A DNA stretch of 52,955 nucleotides from Flavobacterium sp. SCGC AAA160-P02 (lineage in GTDB: Bacteria > Bacteroidota > Bacteroidia > Flavobacteriales > Flavobacteriaceae), in contig KB911096.1 of the NCBI GenBank assembly GCA_000383355.1, forward strand, positions 1 to 52,955. Direction: 5' to 3'. Positions 17,552-25,933 of this stretch are shown piece by piece. Every line of letters starts with the position of its first letter. Positions within the stretch are counted from its first letter, which is position 1. The translations under genes and the position numbers were made by a program. The notes under the pieces were generated by a model. That model was not told the origin of the DNA. It ran no database searches and was given only the letters and a program-made list of their open reading frames with translations.

Positions 17552-18568
17552 ATGAAAATTATAGTCCCCATGGCCGGTATTGGATCTCGTTTAAGACCCC
17601 ATACTTTAACAATTCCAAAACCCTTAACAGTTATTGCTGGCAAACCTATAGTACAAAGATTAGTAGAAGATATAACCTCTGTAGTCAATCAACCTATTGA
17701 TGAAATAGCTTTTATAATTGGCCCATCAGCAAAAGGATTTCCTGCTAATACTAAAGATAAGTTATTAAAAATAGCAAAAGAATTAGGAGCTAAAGGCTCT
17801 GTATATGTTCAAGAAGAGGCTTTGGGTACTGCTCATGCAATTTTTTGCGCAAAAGATTCTTTAACAGGTCCTTGTGTAGTAGCCTTTGCAGACACACTGT
17901 TTAAAGCAGACTTCACTCTAGATGCTGAGGCAGATGGTGCAATTTGGGTGAAGCAAGTAGAAGACCCAAGTGCCTTTGGAGTTGTAAAATTAAAAGATGG
18001 TTATATTACTGATTTTGTTGAAAAACCAACAGAGTTTGTATCTGATTTAGCAATTATAGGAATCTATTATTTTAAGGATGGTGATAAACTATCTAAAGAA
18101 ATAAACTATTTGATAGAAAATGATATCAGACCTTCAGGGGAGTTTCAATTAACTGACGTGCTAGAAACATTAAAAAAAGAAGGAGCTAAATTTTTGCCTG
18201 GAAAAGTTGATGTTTGGATGGATTGTGGCAAGAAAGATCCAACAGTAGATACCAATAAAAAAATATTAGGCTTTGAGCATGATAAAAAGAATAATTTAGT
18301 TGCTGATTCTGTTGTATTAGAAAATTCTAAAATTATACAGCCTTGTTATATTGGAGAAAATGTAATTTTAAAAAACACTACGGTTGGTCCATATGTCTCC
18401 ATTGGAGAAAATAGCTTGGTAGAAGATTCTAAAATTTCAAATTCTTTAATTCAAACCAATGTTACCATCTTAAATGCTAGCTTAGAAAATGCAATGATTG
18501 GAAATCATGCAACCTATAACGGTAATTTTACCTCTGTAAGTATTGGTGATTATTCAGAGCTGACATAA
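17552..18568 (+). CDS. Sugar-1-phosphate nucleotidyltransferase with beta-helix tail
   Basis: 338 residues from ATG 17552 (MKIIVPMAGIGSRLRPHT); an upstream TTG is discarded. The N-terminal nucleotidyltransferase fold has GIGSRLRPHTLTIPKPL (nucleotide loop, activating Lys), EEALGTAHAI and FADTLF for metal binding. The C-terminal part from about residue 255 is a left-handed beta-helix of hexapeptide turns (VVLENSKI, IGENVIL, VGPYVSI, IGNHATY). The family makes NDP-sugars from sugar-1-phosphate and NTP. It heads a four-gene same-strand run (TPR, DUF4292, EnvC-like) that suggests an envelope role. Sugar and base specificity unresolved. Confidence 0.88.
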   Translation: MKIIVPMAGIGSRLRPHTLTIPKPLTVIAGKPIVQRLVEDITSVVNQPIDEIAFIIGPSAKGFPANTKDKLLKIAKELGAKGSVYVQEEALGTAHAIFCAKDSLTGPCVVAFADTLFKADFTLDAEADGAIWVKQVEDPSAFGVVKLKDGYITDFVEKPTEFVSDLAIIGIYYFKDGDKLSKEINYLIENDIRPSGEFQLTDVLETLKKEGAKFLPGKVDVWMDCGKKDPTVDTNKKILGFEHDKKNNLVADSVVLENSKIIQPCYIGENVILKNTTVGPYVSIGENSLVEDSKISNSLIQTNVTILNASLENAMIGNHATYNGNFTSVSIGDYSELT

Positions 18569-18580
18569 AAATAAATAGAA

Positions 18581-19525
18581 ATGATTAAAAGGATTGTACT
18601 TAGTGTCTTTCTTGGGCTGTTGTTCAATCCTTTTTGTTCTTACTCTCAAGATAGCATTCCAAAGGCGAAAGAAATTGCAGAAGAAAATAATATTAAATTT
18701 CAAGAATATTTTTTTAAATCTCTGTCAGAAAAGTCAATTAAAAACTACCAATCAGCGATAGAAAACTTAGAAGAATGCAATACTATTTCCCCAAATAATA
18801 AAACCATCTATTTTGAGCTTTCTAAAAATTATTTACTGTTAAATAAAACAAGCGAAGCAACACAATACATTAACAAAGCATTACTTCTAGAGCCAACGAA
18901 TACCTGGATACTATTACATTTAGTAGCCATTCAAAAAAAAGAGAGAAATTATCAGGAGGCAATAAAGACTCAATTAACAATTGTGCAGCAAAAGCCTAAA
19001 CAGCGCTCAGAATTAATTTGGTTATACTATTTAAATAGTGAATACACAAAAGCCTTGTCTTTGATTTATATGGTAGAAAAAGAAACTGGTTTAACTACAA
19101 GATTAAATCAGTTAAAAGTTAAGTTAGAACTCAAAAATAAACCCATAGCTCTGAAAGTAAGTAAGGATAGTTTAACTCAATTAATTACTGATTATGAAGC
19201 CAATAAACCATCTTTTTCTAAGTTGAAGAAAATATTAACTCTAGCAATTAATGAAAATACTGAAGTGTTTTATAAGTATAGCAGCCTAGCAATTGATCTT
19301 TATCCAGCGCAACCATTTGCGTATCTTTCTAGGGGAAAGGCATTACAGCTTCAAAAAAAGCATCAACAAGCTATTGATGTTTTAGAAATTGGAATAGATT
19401 TTGTAATAGAAAACTCATTGCTAGAATCTCAGTTTTATACTACTTTAGTTAAAGCATACACTAGCATAAACAATCCTAAAAAAGTATTAGAGTATAAAAT
19501 AAAACTTAAAAATCACAAAATCTAA
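18581..19525 (+). CDS. Exported TPR-repeat protein
   Basis: 314 residues with a signal peptide (1-22, ending CSYSQ) and tetratricopeptide repeats visible at about 52-120 (KNYQSAIENLEECNTISPNN, KTIYFELSKNYLLLNKTSEA, TWILLHLVAIQKKERNYQEA) and about 240-300. Such repeats form a helical solenoid that binds other proteins. It starts 12 bp after the nucleotidyltransferase stop and ends one base before the DUF4292 gene, so it belongs to that operon. Probably periplasmic; no enzymatic motif. Exact function unknown. Confidence 0.85.
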   Translation: MIKRIVLSVFLGLLFNPFCSYSQDSIPKAKEIAEENNIKFQEYFFKSLSEKSIKNYQSAIENLEECNTISPNNKTIYFELSKNYLLLNKTSEATQYINKALLLEPTNTWILLHLVAIQKKERNYQEAIKTQLTIVQQKPKQRSELIWLYYLNSEYTKALSLIYMVEKETGLTTRLNQLKVKLELKNKPIALKVSKDSLTQLITDYEANKPSFSKLKKILTLAINENTEVFYKYSSLAIDLYPAQPFAYLSRGKALQLQKKHQQAIDVLEIGIDFVIENSLLESQFYTTLVKAYTSINNPKKVLEYKIKLKNHKI

Positions 19526-19526
19526 T

Positions 19527-20312
19527 ATGAGAATAATAAGCTGTTTATTTCTTTTTTTAATAGTATTTGGTTCTTGTAAAAGCAAAAAAAACCTTGTTAG
19601 CTCCAATGCTGAAGTTGTTAAAAGCATATCCGCCAAAAAAATTATTAAAAAACATACTGCAATTTCTTTAGATGCTAAAACACTAGATGCTAGGTTAAAA
19701 ATAGGATATGTAGATGCTAGAAATGGAAAAAGAAATAAGGTGAGTTTTACAGTAACCCTTCGAATACAAAAAGACTCTATTATCTGGATGAAAGGATCTA
19801 AAATTATTAGTGCTTTTAGAGTAAAAATAACCCCAACCACTTTTAGTTATTATTCGCTTATTGATAAAAAATATTTTGAAGGAGACTTTTCGCTTTTAGA
19901 AAAAATGTTAGGGACTAAAATTACTTACAAACAGGTTCAAAATTTATTGCTTGGAGAAAGTATTTTAGATTTAAAAAAGCAAAAATATCTATCGGAAGTA
20001 GCCGGAAATTTACACAAGTTAACCCCAAAGAAGCAACATAAATTGTATCGTATATTCTTTTTCTTTGACCCTAATAATTATAGGTTAAAAAAACAAATGT
20101 TAAAGACTTACAAAGAAAATAAAATAGTACAAATAGACTATAAAAGTTATAGTTTATTAGAGAAACAATTAGTGCCTAAAAAAATTGTGATTAATGCTTC
20201 ACAAGCAGAGAATTATACCAAGATAACTATTGATTTTAAATCAGTAACTTTAAACAAACAAATTAGTACTCCTTACAAAATACCATCTAGTTACAAACCC
20301 ATTAAACTTTAA
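19527..20312 (+). CDS. DUF4292 lipoprotein (LolB-like fold candidate)
   Basis: 261 residues. Lipoprotein signal IVFGSCKSKKN puts the lipidated Cys at position 17, followed by basic residues. The body fits DUF4292: SLDAKTLDARLKIGYVDARN, VTLRIQKDSIIWMKG, then YFEGDFSLLEKMLG and a C-terminal beta-rich half. The alternation of short amphipathic strands with an acyl-chain-sized half-barrel resembles LolA/LolB-type lipoprotein carriers, an inference from pattern only. It sits between the TPR gene and the LytM gene, overlapping the latter by one base (TAATG), so the three are translationally coupled in an envelope operon. Confidence 0.82.
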   Translation: MRIISCLFLFLIVFGSCKSKKNLVSSNAEVVKSISAKKIIKKHTAISLDAKTLDARLKIGYVDARNGKRNKVSFTVTLRIQKDSIIWMKGSKIISAFRVKITPTTFSYYSLIDKKYFEGDFSLLEKMLGTKITYKQVQNLLLGESILDLKKQKYLSEVAGNLHKLTPKKQHKLYRIFFFFDPNNYRLKKQMLKTYKENKIVQIDYKSYSLLEKQLVPKKIVINASQAENYTKITIDFKSVTLNKQISTPYKIPSSYKPIKL

Positions 20313-21526
20313 TGCTTAAAAAGTACCAATACATATTTTTTTTAGTTTTTTTTCTAACGATATCTTTAGCTGCACAAAAAAAATCTCGAAAGCAGTTAGA
20401 GCAAGATCGAACTAGAATAAAAAAAGAAATTACAATGGTAAATAAGTTGCTTTTTGATGCCAAAAAAAGCGAAAAAAATGCTCTTGAAGATTTAAAAGAT
20501 TTAAATCAGAAAATTATTGTTAGAGAAAAATATATTTCAACCATAAATTTAGAGGTGCAATCATTATCTAATGAAATAGTTATTTATGAAAAAGACATTC
20601 AACAATTAGATAAAAAATTAATTACGCTAAAAGAAGATTATGCCGCAATGATTTACAAATCATACAAAAGTAAATCTCAACAAAACAGCACCCTGTTTTT
20701 ATTTTCTTCAAAAAGTTTTTATCAAGCCTATAAAAGAGTAAAGTATATGAAACAGTATGCTTCTTTTAGAAAAAAACAAGGAGAAGAAGTACATCTTTTA
20801 ACCAATAATTTTTTGAAATTAAAAGACTCATTGTTGTTTCAAAAGCAATTAAAAGACACCTTATTATCTAGTGAAGAAGAGCAAAAAATAAAAATTGAAG
20901 AGGAAAAAATAGATCAACAGAAATTAATTTCTGAGATCATAAATCAAGAAAAAAAATATAAGAGAGAATTACGAAAAAAGGAGCAAGAACAAAAGAAAAT
21001 ATCGGAAAGAATAGATAAAATAATTAAAGATGCCATTGCAAAATCTAATGCAATAAAAGGAGCTAAAAAGTCTAAAGGGTTTTTACTAACCCCAGAAGCT
21101 AAGGCTTTAGCAGTTAGATTTGAGCAAAACAAAGGCAAGCTTCCTTGGCCTGTAGAAAGTGGACTTATTACAAGGAGATTTGGTAAACAACCACACCCGG
21201 TCTATTCTGGAAACTATATTAACAGTACCGGAATTCATATTGCAACCAAAAAAGGATCTAATGCAGAAGCTATTTTTAACGGTGAAGTTTTAGCCATACA
21301 AACTCAATCTGAAGGAAAAAAATCTGTTTTAATTAGACACGGAAACTATATTTCTATTTATAATAACTTAGAAAGTGTTTATGTTAGTGATGGAGAAAAA
21401 GTAAAAACCGGACAGCCTTTAGGGAAGATTTTTACAGATAGAATCACAGGAAAAACAAAGCTTATTTTTGTATTGTCAAAAAACACAACTAGATTAAACC
21501 CTACTAGCTGGATTTTAAGAAATTAA
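20312..21526 (+). CDS. EnvC-like murein hydrolase activator (degenerate LytM/M23 domain)
   Basis: 404 residues: signal peptide (1-21, ending SLAAQ), a very long charged coiled coil (about 25-260) and a C-terminal LytM domain (about 275-400). Active M23 peptidases keep a zinc site made of H-x(n)-D and HxH; here the corresponding positions read TGIHIATKKG (no GxD) and KLIFVL instead of HxH, although RHGNY is retained. That loss, with the coiled coil, is the EnvC pattern: a non-enzymatic protein that activates cell-wall amidases at the division site. It lies at the end of the envelope operon and its stop overlaps the convergent oxidoreductase gene by four bases. Confidence 0.87.
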   Translation: MLKKYQYIFFLVFFLTISLAAQKKSRKQLEQDRTRIKKEITMVNKLLFDAKKSEKNALEDLKDLNQKIIVREKYISTINLEVQSLSNEIVIYEKDIQQLDKKLITLKEDYAAMIYKSYKSKSQQNSTLFLFSSKSFYQAYKRVKYMKQYASFRKKQGEEVHLLTNNFLKLKDSLLFQKQLKDTLLSSEEEQKIKIEEEKIDQQKLISEIINQEKKYKRELRKKEQEQKKISERIDKIIKDAIAKSNAIKGAKKSKGFLLTPEAKALAVRFEQNKGKLPWPVESGLITRRFGKQPHPVYSGNYINSTGIHIATKKGSNAEAIFNGEVLAIQTQSEGKKSVLIRHGNYISIYNNLESVYVSDGEKVKTGQPLGKIFTDRITGKTKLIFVLSKNTTRLNPTSWILRN

Positions 21527-23112
21527 TTAGCCATCACTTTTTTCATGATATTTTTACCAGTCATAGCAGCACTTGTTATTACCCCAGAAAACAGGGCCGC
21601 AGCTACACCTGCAGTAACAATATCTTGGCCAGTTAGATATAGGTTTTTAATAGGAGTTTTTGGTTTTAGAAATTCTTGACGAAACCTTTTTGGGCTATGA
21701 TCTAAGCCATAGATCTCACCTTTATCATAGTTTATAAAGTGTTTCGTAGTTAATGGCGTCGAAAGTTCATAGTGAGCTATCTTACCCTTGGCTTGAGGGA
21801 TTCTTTTGTACAGAACTTCTAATAGCCTTTGTGTTATTTTTTCTTTTAATTCGGTATAGTCTTCTCCTCGCTTCATCCATTTACTGCCATCCCAAGATTC
21901 AAAAAATTCATATGGTACTAATGTAATAATATCTATGGTGCTTTTCCCAGGATACCTTTTATTCCAATCTGGATCTTTTGCAGACGGAAATGAAATATAA
22001 ACTACTGGAAATTCTTCTTCAATATTGGCTAAATATCGGTCAACAGAAGCATCATGATCTAGATCACTAGGGTAAATCCAGTAATTTGTTTTTGGAAGTT
22101 TTAACTCCTCAGGAGAACCCTCTAATCCTAGGTATAAACATGCATGAGAAACAGAACGATTTACCTTCTGTAGTTGATTTTTAAGTTTGTATTTCTCAGC
22201 AATAGCAGTAGGAATAAGTCTGTTATATGTAGTCATAATTCCAGCTCCACTAATAATGTTTTTTGCAGAGAAAATTTTCCCATCTTTCATTTTTACTCCA
22301 GTTGCAGTGTGGTTAGAAATAATTATTTCTTCAACATCTGCACTAATTAAAATAGTACCACCAGCTTTTTCAATAACGGTATCTATTGTTTTGGCAATTT
22401 GAGAAGAACCACCAACAGGAAAACTTCCTCCTTCAAAATAATGTCTTGCTACTGCTGCATGCATCACAAAACTACTCTTTTTAGGAGCTAATCCATAATC
22501 TCCATACTGGCCAGTTAACACCTTAATAAGCTCTTCATTATCTGTAATAGACTTTAGAACTTCATAGGTGGTTTTATCAGAAAACTCATAAAAAGGAGCT
22601 CTCATTTTTTTGCCAATAAAGAAATTTATTATGGAAGGTAAAGCCTTATTAATGTAAAATTTTTGACTTGTTTTTATTGCTTTAAAAACAAGTGCTACAT
22701 AGCTGTCAATTGCTTCTTTTTCATTTGGAAAATAAGCAGTAAGTTGGTCTTTGAAATTTTGTGTTCCTTTTACAAAATCATATTCTTTATCTCCAATAAT
22801 AATTTTATCATAAACATCTCCCATATCTGCCCATTTTAATTGGGCATCAGAAATGTAATCAAATAATTTTCTTATCACAGAAGTGTGTCTTTGAACCTCA
22901 CCTATATAATGAATGCCAACATCCCACTCAAAACCTTTTCTTTTAAAAACATGTGTAAAACCACCAGCTGTATAATGACGTTCTAGTACTAAAACTTTTT
23001 GACCTTCTTTAGCAAGAATTGCTGCAGTAGTTAAGCTACCCATTCCAGAACCAATAATAATGGTGTCATACTTATTTGCTAATGCAGGGTTTTTCTTGTA
23101 GGATTGAATCAT
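21523..23112 (-). CDS. FAD-dependent oxidoreductase, CrtI/CrtISO-retinol saturase family
   Basis: 529 residues. The N-terminal dinucleotide-binding motif IIGSGMGSLTTAAILAKEG with ERHYTAGGFTHVFKRKGFEWDVG is the phytoene desaturase/carotenoid isomerase/retinol saturase signature. The C-terminal GQDIVTAGVAAALFSGVITS completes the FAD site. A probable role is saturation or isomerisation of polyenes; carotenoids are common in this group, but no other carotenoid genes are near. It shares strand with the thioesterase gene upstream (94 bp away). Confidence 0.82.
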   Translation of the reverse strand: MIQSYKKNPALANKYDTIIIGSGMGSLTTAAILAKEGQKVLVLERHYTAGGFTHVFKRKGFEWDVGIHYIGEVQRHTSVIRKLFDYISDAQLKWADMGDVYDKIIIGDKEYDFVKGTQNFKDQLTAYFPNEKEAIDSYVALVFKAIKTSQKFYINKALPSIINFFIGKKMRAPFYEFSDKTTYEVLKSITDNEELIKVLTGQYGDYGLAPKKSSFVMHAAVARHYFEGGSFPVGGSSQIAKTIDTVIEKAGGTILISADVEEIIISNHTATGVKMKDGKIFSAKNIISGAGIMTTYNRLIPTAIAEKYKLKNQLQKVNRSVSHACLYLGLEGSPEELKLPKTNYWIYPSDLDHDASVDRYLANIEEEFPVVYISFPSAKDPDWNKRYPGKSTIDIITLVPYEFFESWDGSKWMKRGEDYTELKEKITQRLLEVLYKRIPQAKGKIAHYELSTPLTTKHFINYDKGEIYGLDHSPKRFRQEFLKPKTPIKNLYLTGQDIVTAGVAAALFSGVITSAAMTGKNIMKKVMAN

Positions 23113-23206
23113 AGATGATGTGATAGTTTAGAAATTAACAATTGTTAGGCAATATAACTAAGATACTAAAAACACTTAGTAATTAAAGATGGTTCTTAAG
23201 TAACAC

Positions 23207-23719
23207 TTAGTTTACAAATAATGCCTTCAATTCGGTTGCATCATTCGGTTGCATTTTTCCTGCTAAAACCAGACTTAATTGTTTTCTCCTTAAAGCGCCA
23301 TTAAAACGCTCTTTTTCTAGCGTTGTTTCTGGAGTTATTTGAGCAATTTCAACAGGTTTTCCAGTTTCATCTACGGCAACAAAAGTATAAATACCTTCAT
23401 TTACTTTAGTTTTAGAGCCAGATTGTCTATCCTCAATCCAAACATCTACATATATTTCCATAGATGATTTAAAAGCTCTAGAAACTTTAGCTTCAATAGT
23501 AACTACACTTCCTACAGGAACCGATTTTGTAAAGACTACGTGGTTTACAGAGGCAGTAACAACGATTCTTCTAGAATGACGACGAGCAGCGATACTACAA
23601 GCTCTATCCATTCTTGCTAATAACTCACCCCCAAAAAGATTGTCAAGATAATTTGTTTCTCCTGGTAAGACAAGATCTGTAAGAATTGTTAACGATTCAC
23701 TGGGTGTTTTTGGTGTCAT
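23207..23719 (-). CDS. Acyl-CoA thioesterase (YciA/hotdog family)
   Basis: 170 residues from ATG 23719 (MTPKTPSESLTILTDLVLPG); an upstream start would add 10 residues before the conserved region. Hotdog features: NYLDNLFGGELLARMDRACSIAARRHS, with the Asp on the hot-dog helix that activates water, then VNHVVFTKSVPVGSVVTIEAKV. The family hydrolyses acyl-CoA thioesters to free fatty acid and CoA in the cytoplasm. A perfect -7 element (TATCTTTG on the minus strand, 23733-23740) sits 14 bp before the ATG, giving a very short leader. Confidence 0.9.
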   Translation of the reverse strand: MTPKTPSESLTILTDLVLPGETNYLDNLFGGELLARMDRACSIAARRHSRRIVVTASVNHVVFTKSVPVGSVVTIEAKVSRAFKSSMEIYVDVWIEDRQSGSKTKVNEGIYTFVAVDETGKPVEIAQITPETTLEKERFNGALRRKQLSLVLAGKMQPNDATELKALFVN

Positions 23720-23732
23720 CTGTAATTTTTTA

Positions 23733-23740
23733 CAAAGATA
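23733..23740 (-). promoter_or_regulatory. -7 promoter element of the thioesterase gene
   Basis: Minus strand reads TATCTTTG, exact TAnnTTTG. No TTTG at the usual spacing upstream. The distance to the ATG allows a leader of only a few bases. Confidence 0.45.
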
Positions 23741-23788
23741 AACAATCACAAAGATTGATGATAAGTTAGTGAAGAAAAGAGATATAAA

Positions 23789-24694
23789 TTACTCGAATTT
23801 TTTAACTAACAACCAAGCATCTTTAGAATCAATTTTTCTAATATCAGCAAGGCTTTGGAATGCATCTGATTTTTTATAAAAAGAAGTATAGGCAACTTGT
23901 GTTAACCCCCACTTATTGGTTCCTAAAATAACAGCATTAAATCCCTTTGCTTTTAGTTGATTAACTTTTTTATGTGCATTTTCTACAAATTGAAATGCAC
24001 CAGCAATAACGTGAAAAGGTTTTGGAAGTTCTTTGTTTACATTTAATTCTATAGTAGCTAAAGGATTTTCTATTACAAATGTCGCGGATTGAATTTTTTC
24101 CTCTAATTGTTTTTGATCTTGAGCAAAGTTTAATTGTTCTTGCTTGTTTTCATACCCCGTCCATCCTACGAAAGAAAGAGATAACATCACTGCAACAGAA
24201 GCAGCATATTTTAAAATTACAGGAATTTTTCTTTGAGTATTTTTAACGGGAACAAGTGGGATTACTTTTTTGTGAACCCTTTCAATAACAGAAGATTCAA
24301 AAGTAGTTAATCCAAATGAAGATCTCAAATAGTTAACCTTGTTGGTTGGATTAAAAACTAATTGTTTTTTCTCATTTAGAGAAAATATACCAACATTGTT
24401 AATTTGCAAAGGAGCTGTCTTAATTGTTGTATTCCATACAGCAACAATATCTTCAATTTTAGAAGTTGCTTGATCAAAAGAAATATTTTCTGAAGAAGCA
24501 ATGTAATTGGCTAATAAGCCATCGTTATGATTGAGGTTCACATTAAAACCTATTTGTTTTGTTGGTGGATAAAAAGTGAGAGAATCTTCACCAATTTGAG
24601 CGCTTGTTTTGTTTGTTACAAAACCTCCAAAGTGAGGTACAATAACACAATCATATCTGTATAATAAATCTTTTATGTAGTTTGCTATAGCCAT
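23789..24694 (-). CDS. HU-CCDC81/SPOR-domain membrane protein
   Basis: 301 residues. The N-terminal region (YIKDLLYRYDCVIVPHFGGFV, residues 5-25, and on to about 125) fits the CCDC81-like HU fold seen in Bacteroidota SPOR proteins. One membrane span (about 157-178, ILKYAASVAVMLSLSFVGWTG) anchors it so that the C-terminal SPOR domain (about 225-300, FHVIAGAFQFVENAHKKVNQL) faces the periplasm, where it binds denuded glycan strands at the septum. A role in cell division or envelope remodelling follows from the family. It is divergent from dprA; a perfect TATCTTTG -7 element lies at 24700-24707 on the minus strand. Confidence 0.85.
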   Translation of the reverse strand: MAIANYIKDLLYRYDCVIVPHFGGFVTNKTSAQIGEDSLTFYPPTKQIGFNVNLNHNDGLLANYIASSENISFDQATSKIEDIVAVWNTTIKTAPLQINNVGIFSLNEKKQLVFNPTNKVNYLRSSFGLTTFESSVIERVHKKVIPLVPVKNTQRKIPVILKYAASVAVMLSLSFVGWTGYENKQEQLNFAQDQKQLEEKIQSATFVIENPLATIELNVNKELPKPFHVIAGAFQFVENAHKKVNQLKAKGFNAVILGTNKWGLTQVAYTSFYKKSDAFQSLADIRKIDSKDAWLLVKKFE

Positions 24695-24699
24695 CTTAA

Positions 24700-24707
24700 C
24701 AAAGATA
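24700..24707 (-). promoter_or_regulatory. -7 promoter element of the HU/SPOR gene
   Basis: TATCTTTG on the minus strand, exact -7 consensus, 5 bp before the start codon. This suggests a nearly leaderless transcript, or a start further inside; no strong -33 element is visible. Confidence 0.4.
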
Positions 24708-24755
24708 AAAAATTAAATAAAAGATGTGTTAAAAGTGTCAAATAATTATCAACAA

Positions 24756-24763
24756 TATATTTG
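24756..24763 (+). promoter_or_regulatory. -7 promoter element of dprA
   Basis: TATATTTG is an exact TAnnTTTG match 26 bp before the dprA GTG. No clear TTTG lies at -33. Confidence 0.5.
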
Positions 24764-24789
24764 TATATTGAAAGTAAAAAAATTGTATT

Positions 24790-25890
24790 GTGAAAGAAGA
24801 AGAAATCCTAGCACTTTTGCGTTTGCAAAAGACTCCATCTATAGGCGATATTCTAGCAAAAAAACTCATTGCTACTGTAGGTTCTGCCGCCGATATTTTT
24901 AAAGAGAAGAACTACATACTTCAAAAAATTAATGGAATTGGTAGCTATGCTATTCAAAACTTATTAGATGATTCTAATCAGCAATTGGCTGAAAAAGAAT
25001 TTCAATATATTAAGAAACATAAGATTGAATATTCATATTTTCTAGATAAAGACTACCCACTAAATTTACAACATTGTATAGATGCCCCAATTTTGTTTTT
25101 TAAAGACGGAACTATTGATTTTTCAAATGAAAAAATTATTTCTATTGTAGGCACTAGAACAATGACAAATTATGGTAGTAGTTTCTGTGAAAAACTCATA
25201 GATGAGTTAGCTGTTTATAATCCTATTATTGTAAGTGGCTTTGCTTATGGAGTAGACATATGCGCCCATAAGGCTGCCATGAAGAACAACCTACAAACAA
25301 TTGCAGTTTTAGCTCATGGCTTAGAACAAATATATCCAAAAGTTCATAAAAAATATATCCATAAAGTTAATCAGCACGGAGGTTTTATTACAGAATTTTT
25401 TCATAATGAAGCTCCTCAGCGAGAAAATTTTTTAAGAAGGAATAGGATTGTGGCCGGAATATCTAAGGCTACAATTGTTATAGAATCTGCATCAAAAGGA
25501 GGTTCTTTAGTTACAGCCGATATTGCAAATTCATATGATAGAGATGTGTTTGCGGTTCCGGGAAGAATTAATGATAGAATGAGTGAAGGCTGCAATGATT
25601 TAATTTATAGAAATAAAGCTCATTTACTACAATCTTCAGAAGATATTGTAAAAATGCTTAATTGGGATATTTCAAAGACTACCAACCCTGAACAAACAAG
25701 ATTATTTGTAGAGCTGACTGATGTAGAACAAAAAATAGTTGATTTTTTACAACAAAAAGAACATCAACTGTTAGATGTTATTGCATTAGAAACTCATATT
25801 CCGGTTTATCAATTGGCAACCATCTTATTGCAGTTAGAGTTGAAAAATGTTGTGAAGCCTTTGCCAGGAAAGATGTTTAAATTGAGTTGA
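24790..25890 (+). CDS. dprA: DNA-processing protein DprA
   Basis: 366 residues from GTG 24790 (MKEEEILALLRLQK). An N-terminal SAM/HhH-like region (1-75) precedes the Rossmann fold: SIVGTRTMTNYG, VSGFAYGVDICAH, LAHGLEQIYPKVH, NFLRRNRIVAGIS, KGGSLVTADIANSYDRDVFAVPG. A C-terminal winged-helix domain (about 310-366) closes the protein. DprA binds single-stranded DNA during natural transformation and loads RecA. The domain set is complete, so the protein looks functional. No other competence genes are nearby. Confidence 0.96.
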   Translation: MKEEEILALLRLQKTPSIGDILAKKLIATVGSAADIFKEKNYILQKINGIGSYAIQNLLDDSNQQLAEKEFQYIKKHKIEYSYFLDKDYPLNLQHCIDAPILFFKDGTIDFSNEKIISIVGTRTMTNYGSSFCEKLIDELAVYNPIIVSGFAYGVDICAHKAAMKNNLQTIAVLAHGLEQIYPKVHKKYIHKVNQHGGFITEFFHNEAPQRENFLRRNRIVAGISKATIVIESASKGGSLVTADIANSYDRDVFAVPGRINDRMSEGCNDLIYRNKAHLLQSSEDIVKMLNWDISKTTNPEQTRLFVELTDVEQKIVDFLQQKEHQLLDVIALETHIPVYQLATILLQLELKNVVKPLPGKMFKLS

Positions 25891-25926
25891 TTAAAAAGAT
25901 TATATAGTACATTTGATTATAATCTT
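25887..25926 (+). promoter_or_regulatory. Promoter within an inverted repeat, upstream of the kinase-like gene
   Basis: TTG (25887-25889), 18 bp, then the exact -7 element TACATTTG (25908-25915). The -7 box lies in the loop of a perfect 9-bp inverted repeat, AAGATTATA (25896-25904) and TATAATCTT (25918-25926). There is no T tract, so it is more likely an operator than a terminator. It overlaps the end of dprA and is followed by an ATG at 25934. Confidence 0.5.
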
Positions 25927-25933
25927 AGAGTAG

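Noticed and set aside
19487..19840. Minus-strand open frame of 117 codons with hydrophobic stretches
   Set aside because: Antisense to the TPR and DUF4292 genes, which have signal peptides and operon spacing; no promoter or homologue recognised.
23113..23206. CTTAG/ACTAAG repeats upstream of the CrtI-like gene
   Set aside because: Short, irregularly spaced and low in complexity; no consistent symmetry to support an operator.
25896..25926. Inverted repeat after dprA considered as a terminator
   Set aside because: No T tract follows, the loop is 13 bases and contains an exact -7 element, so an operator or promoter role fits better.
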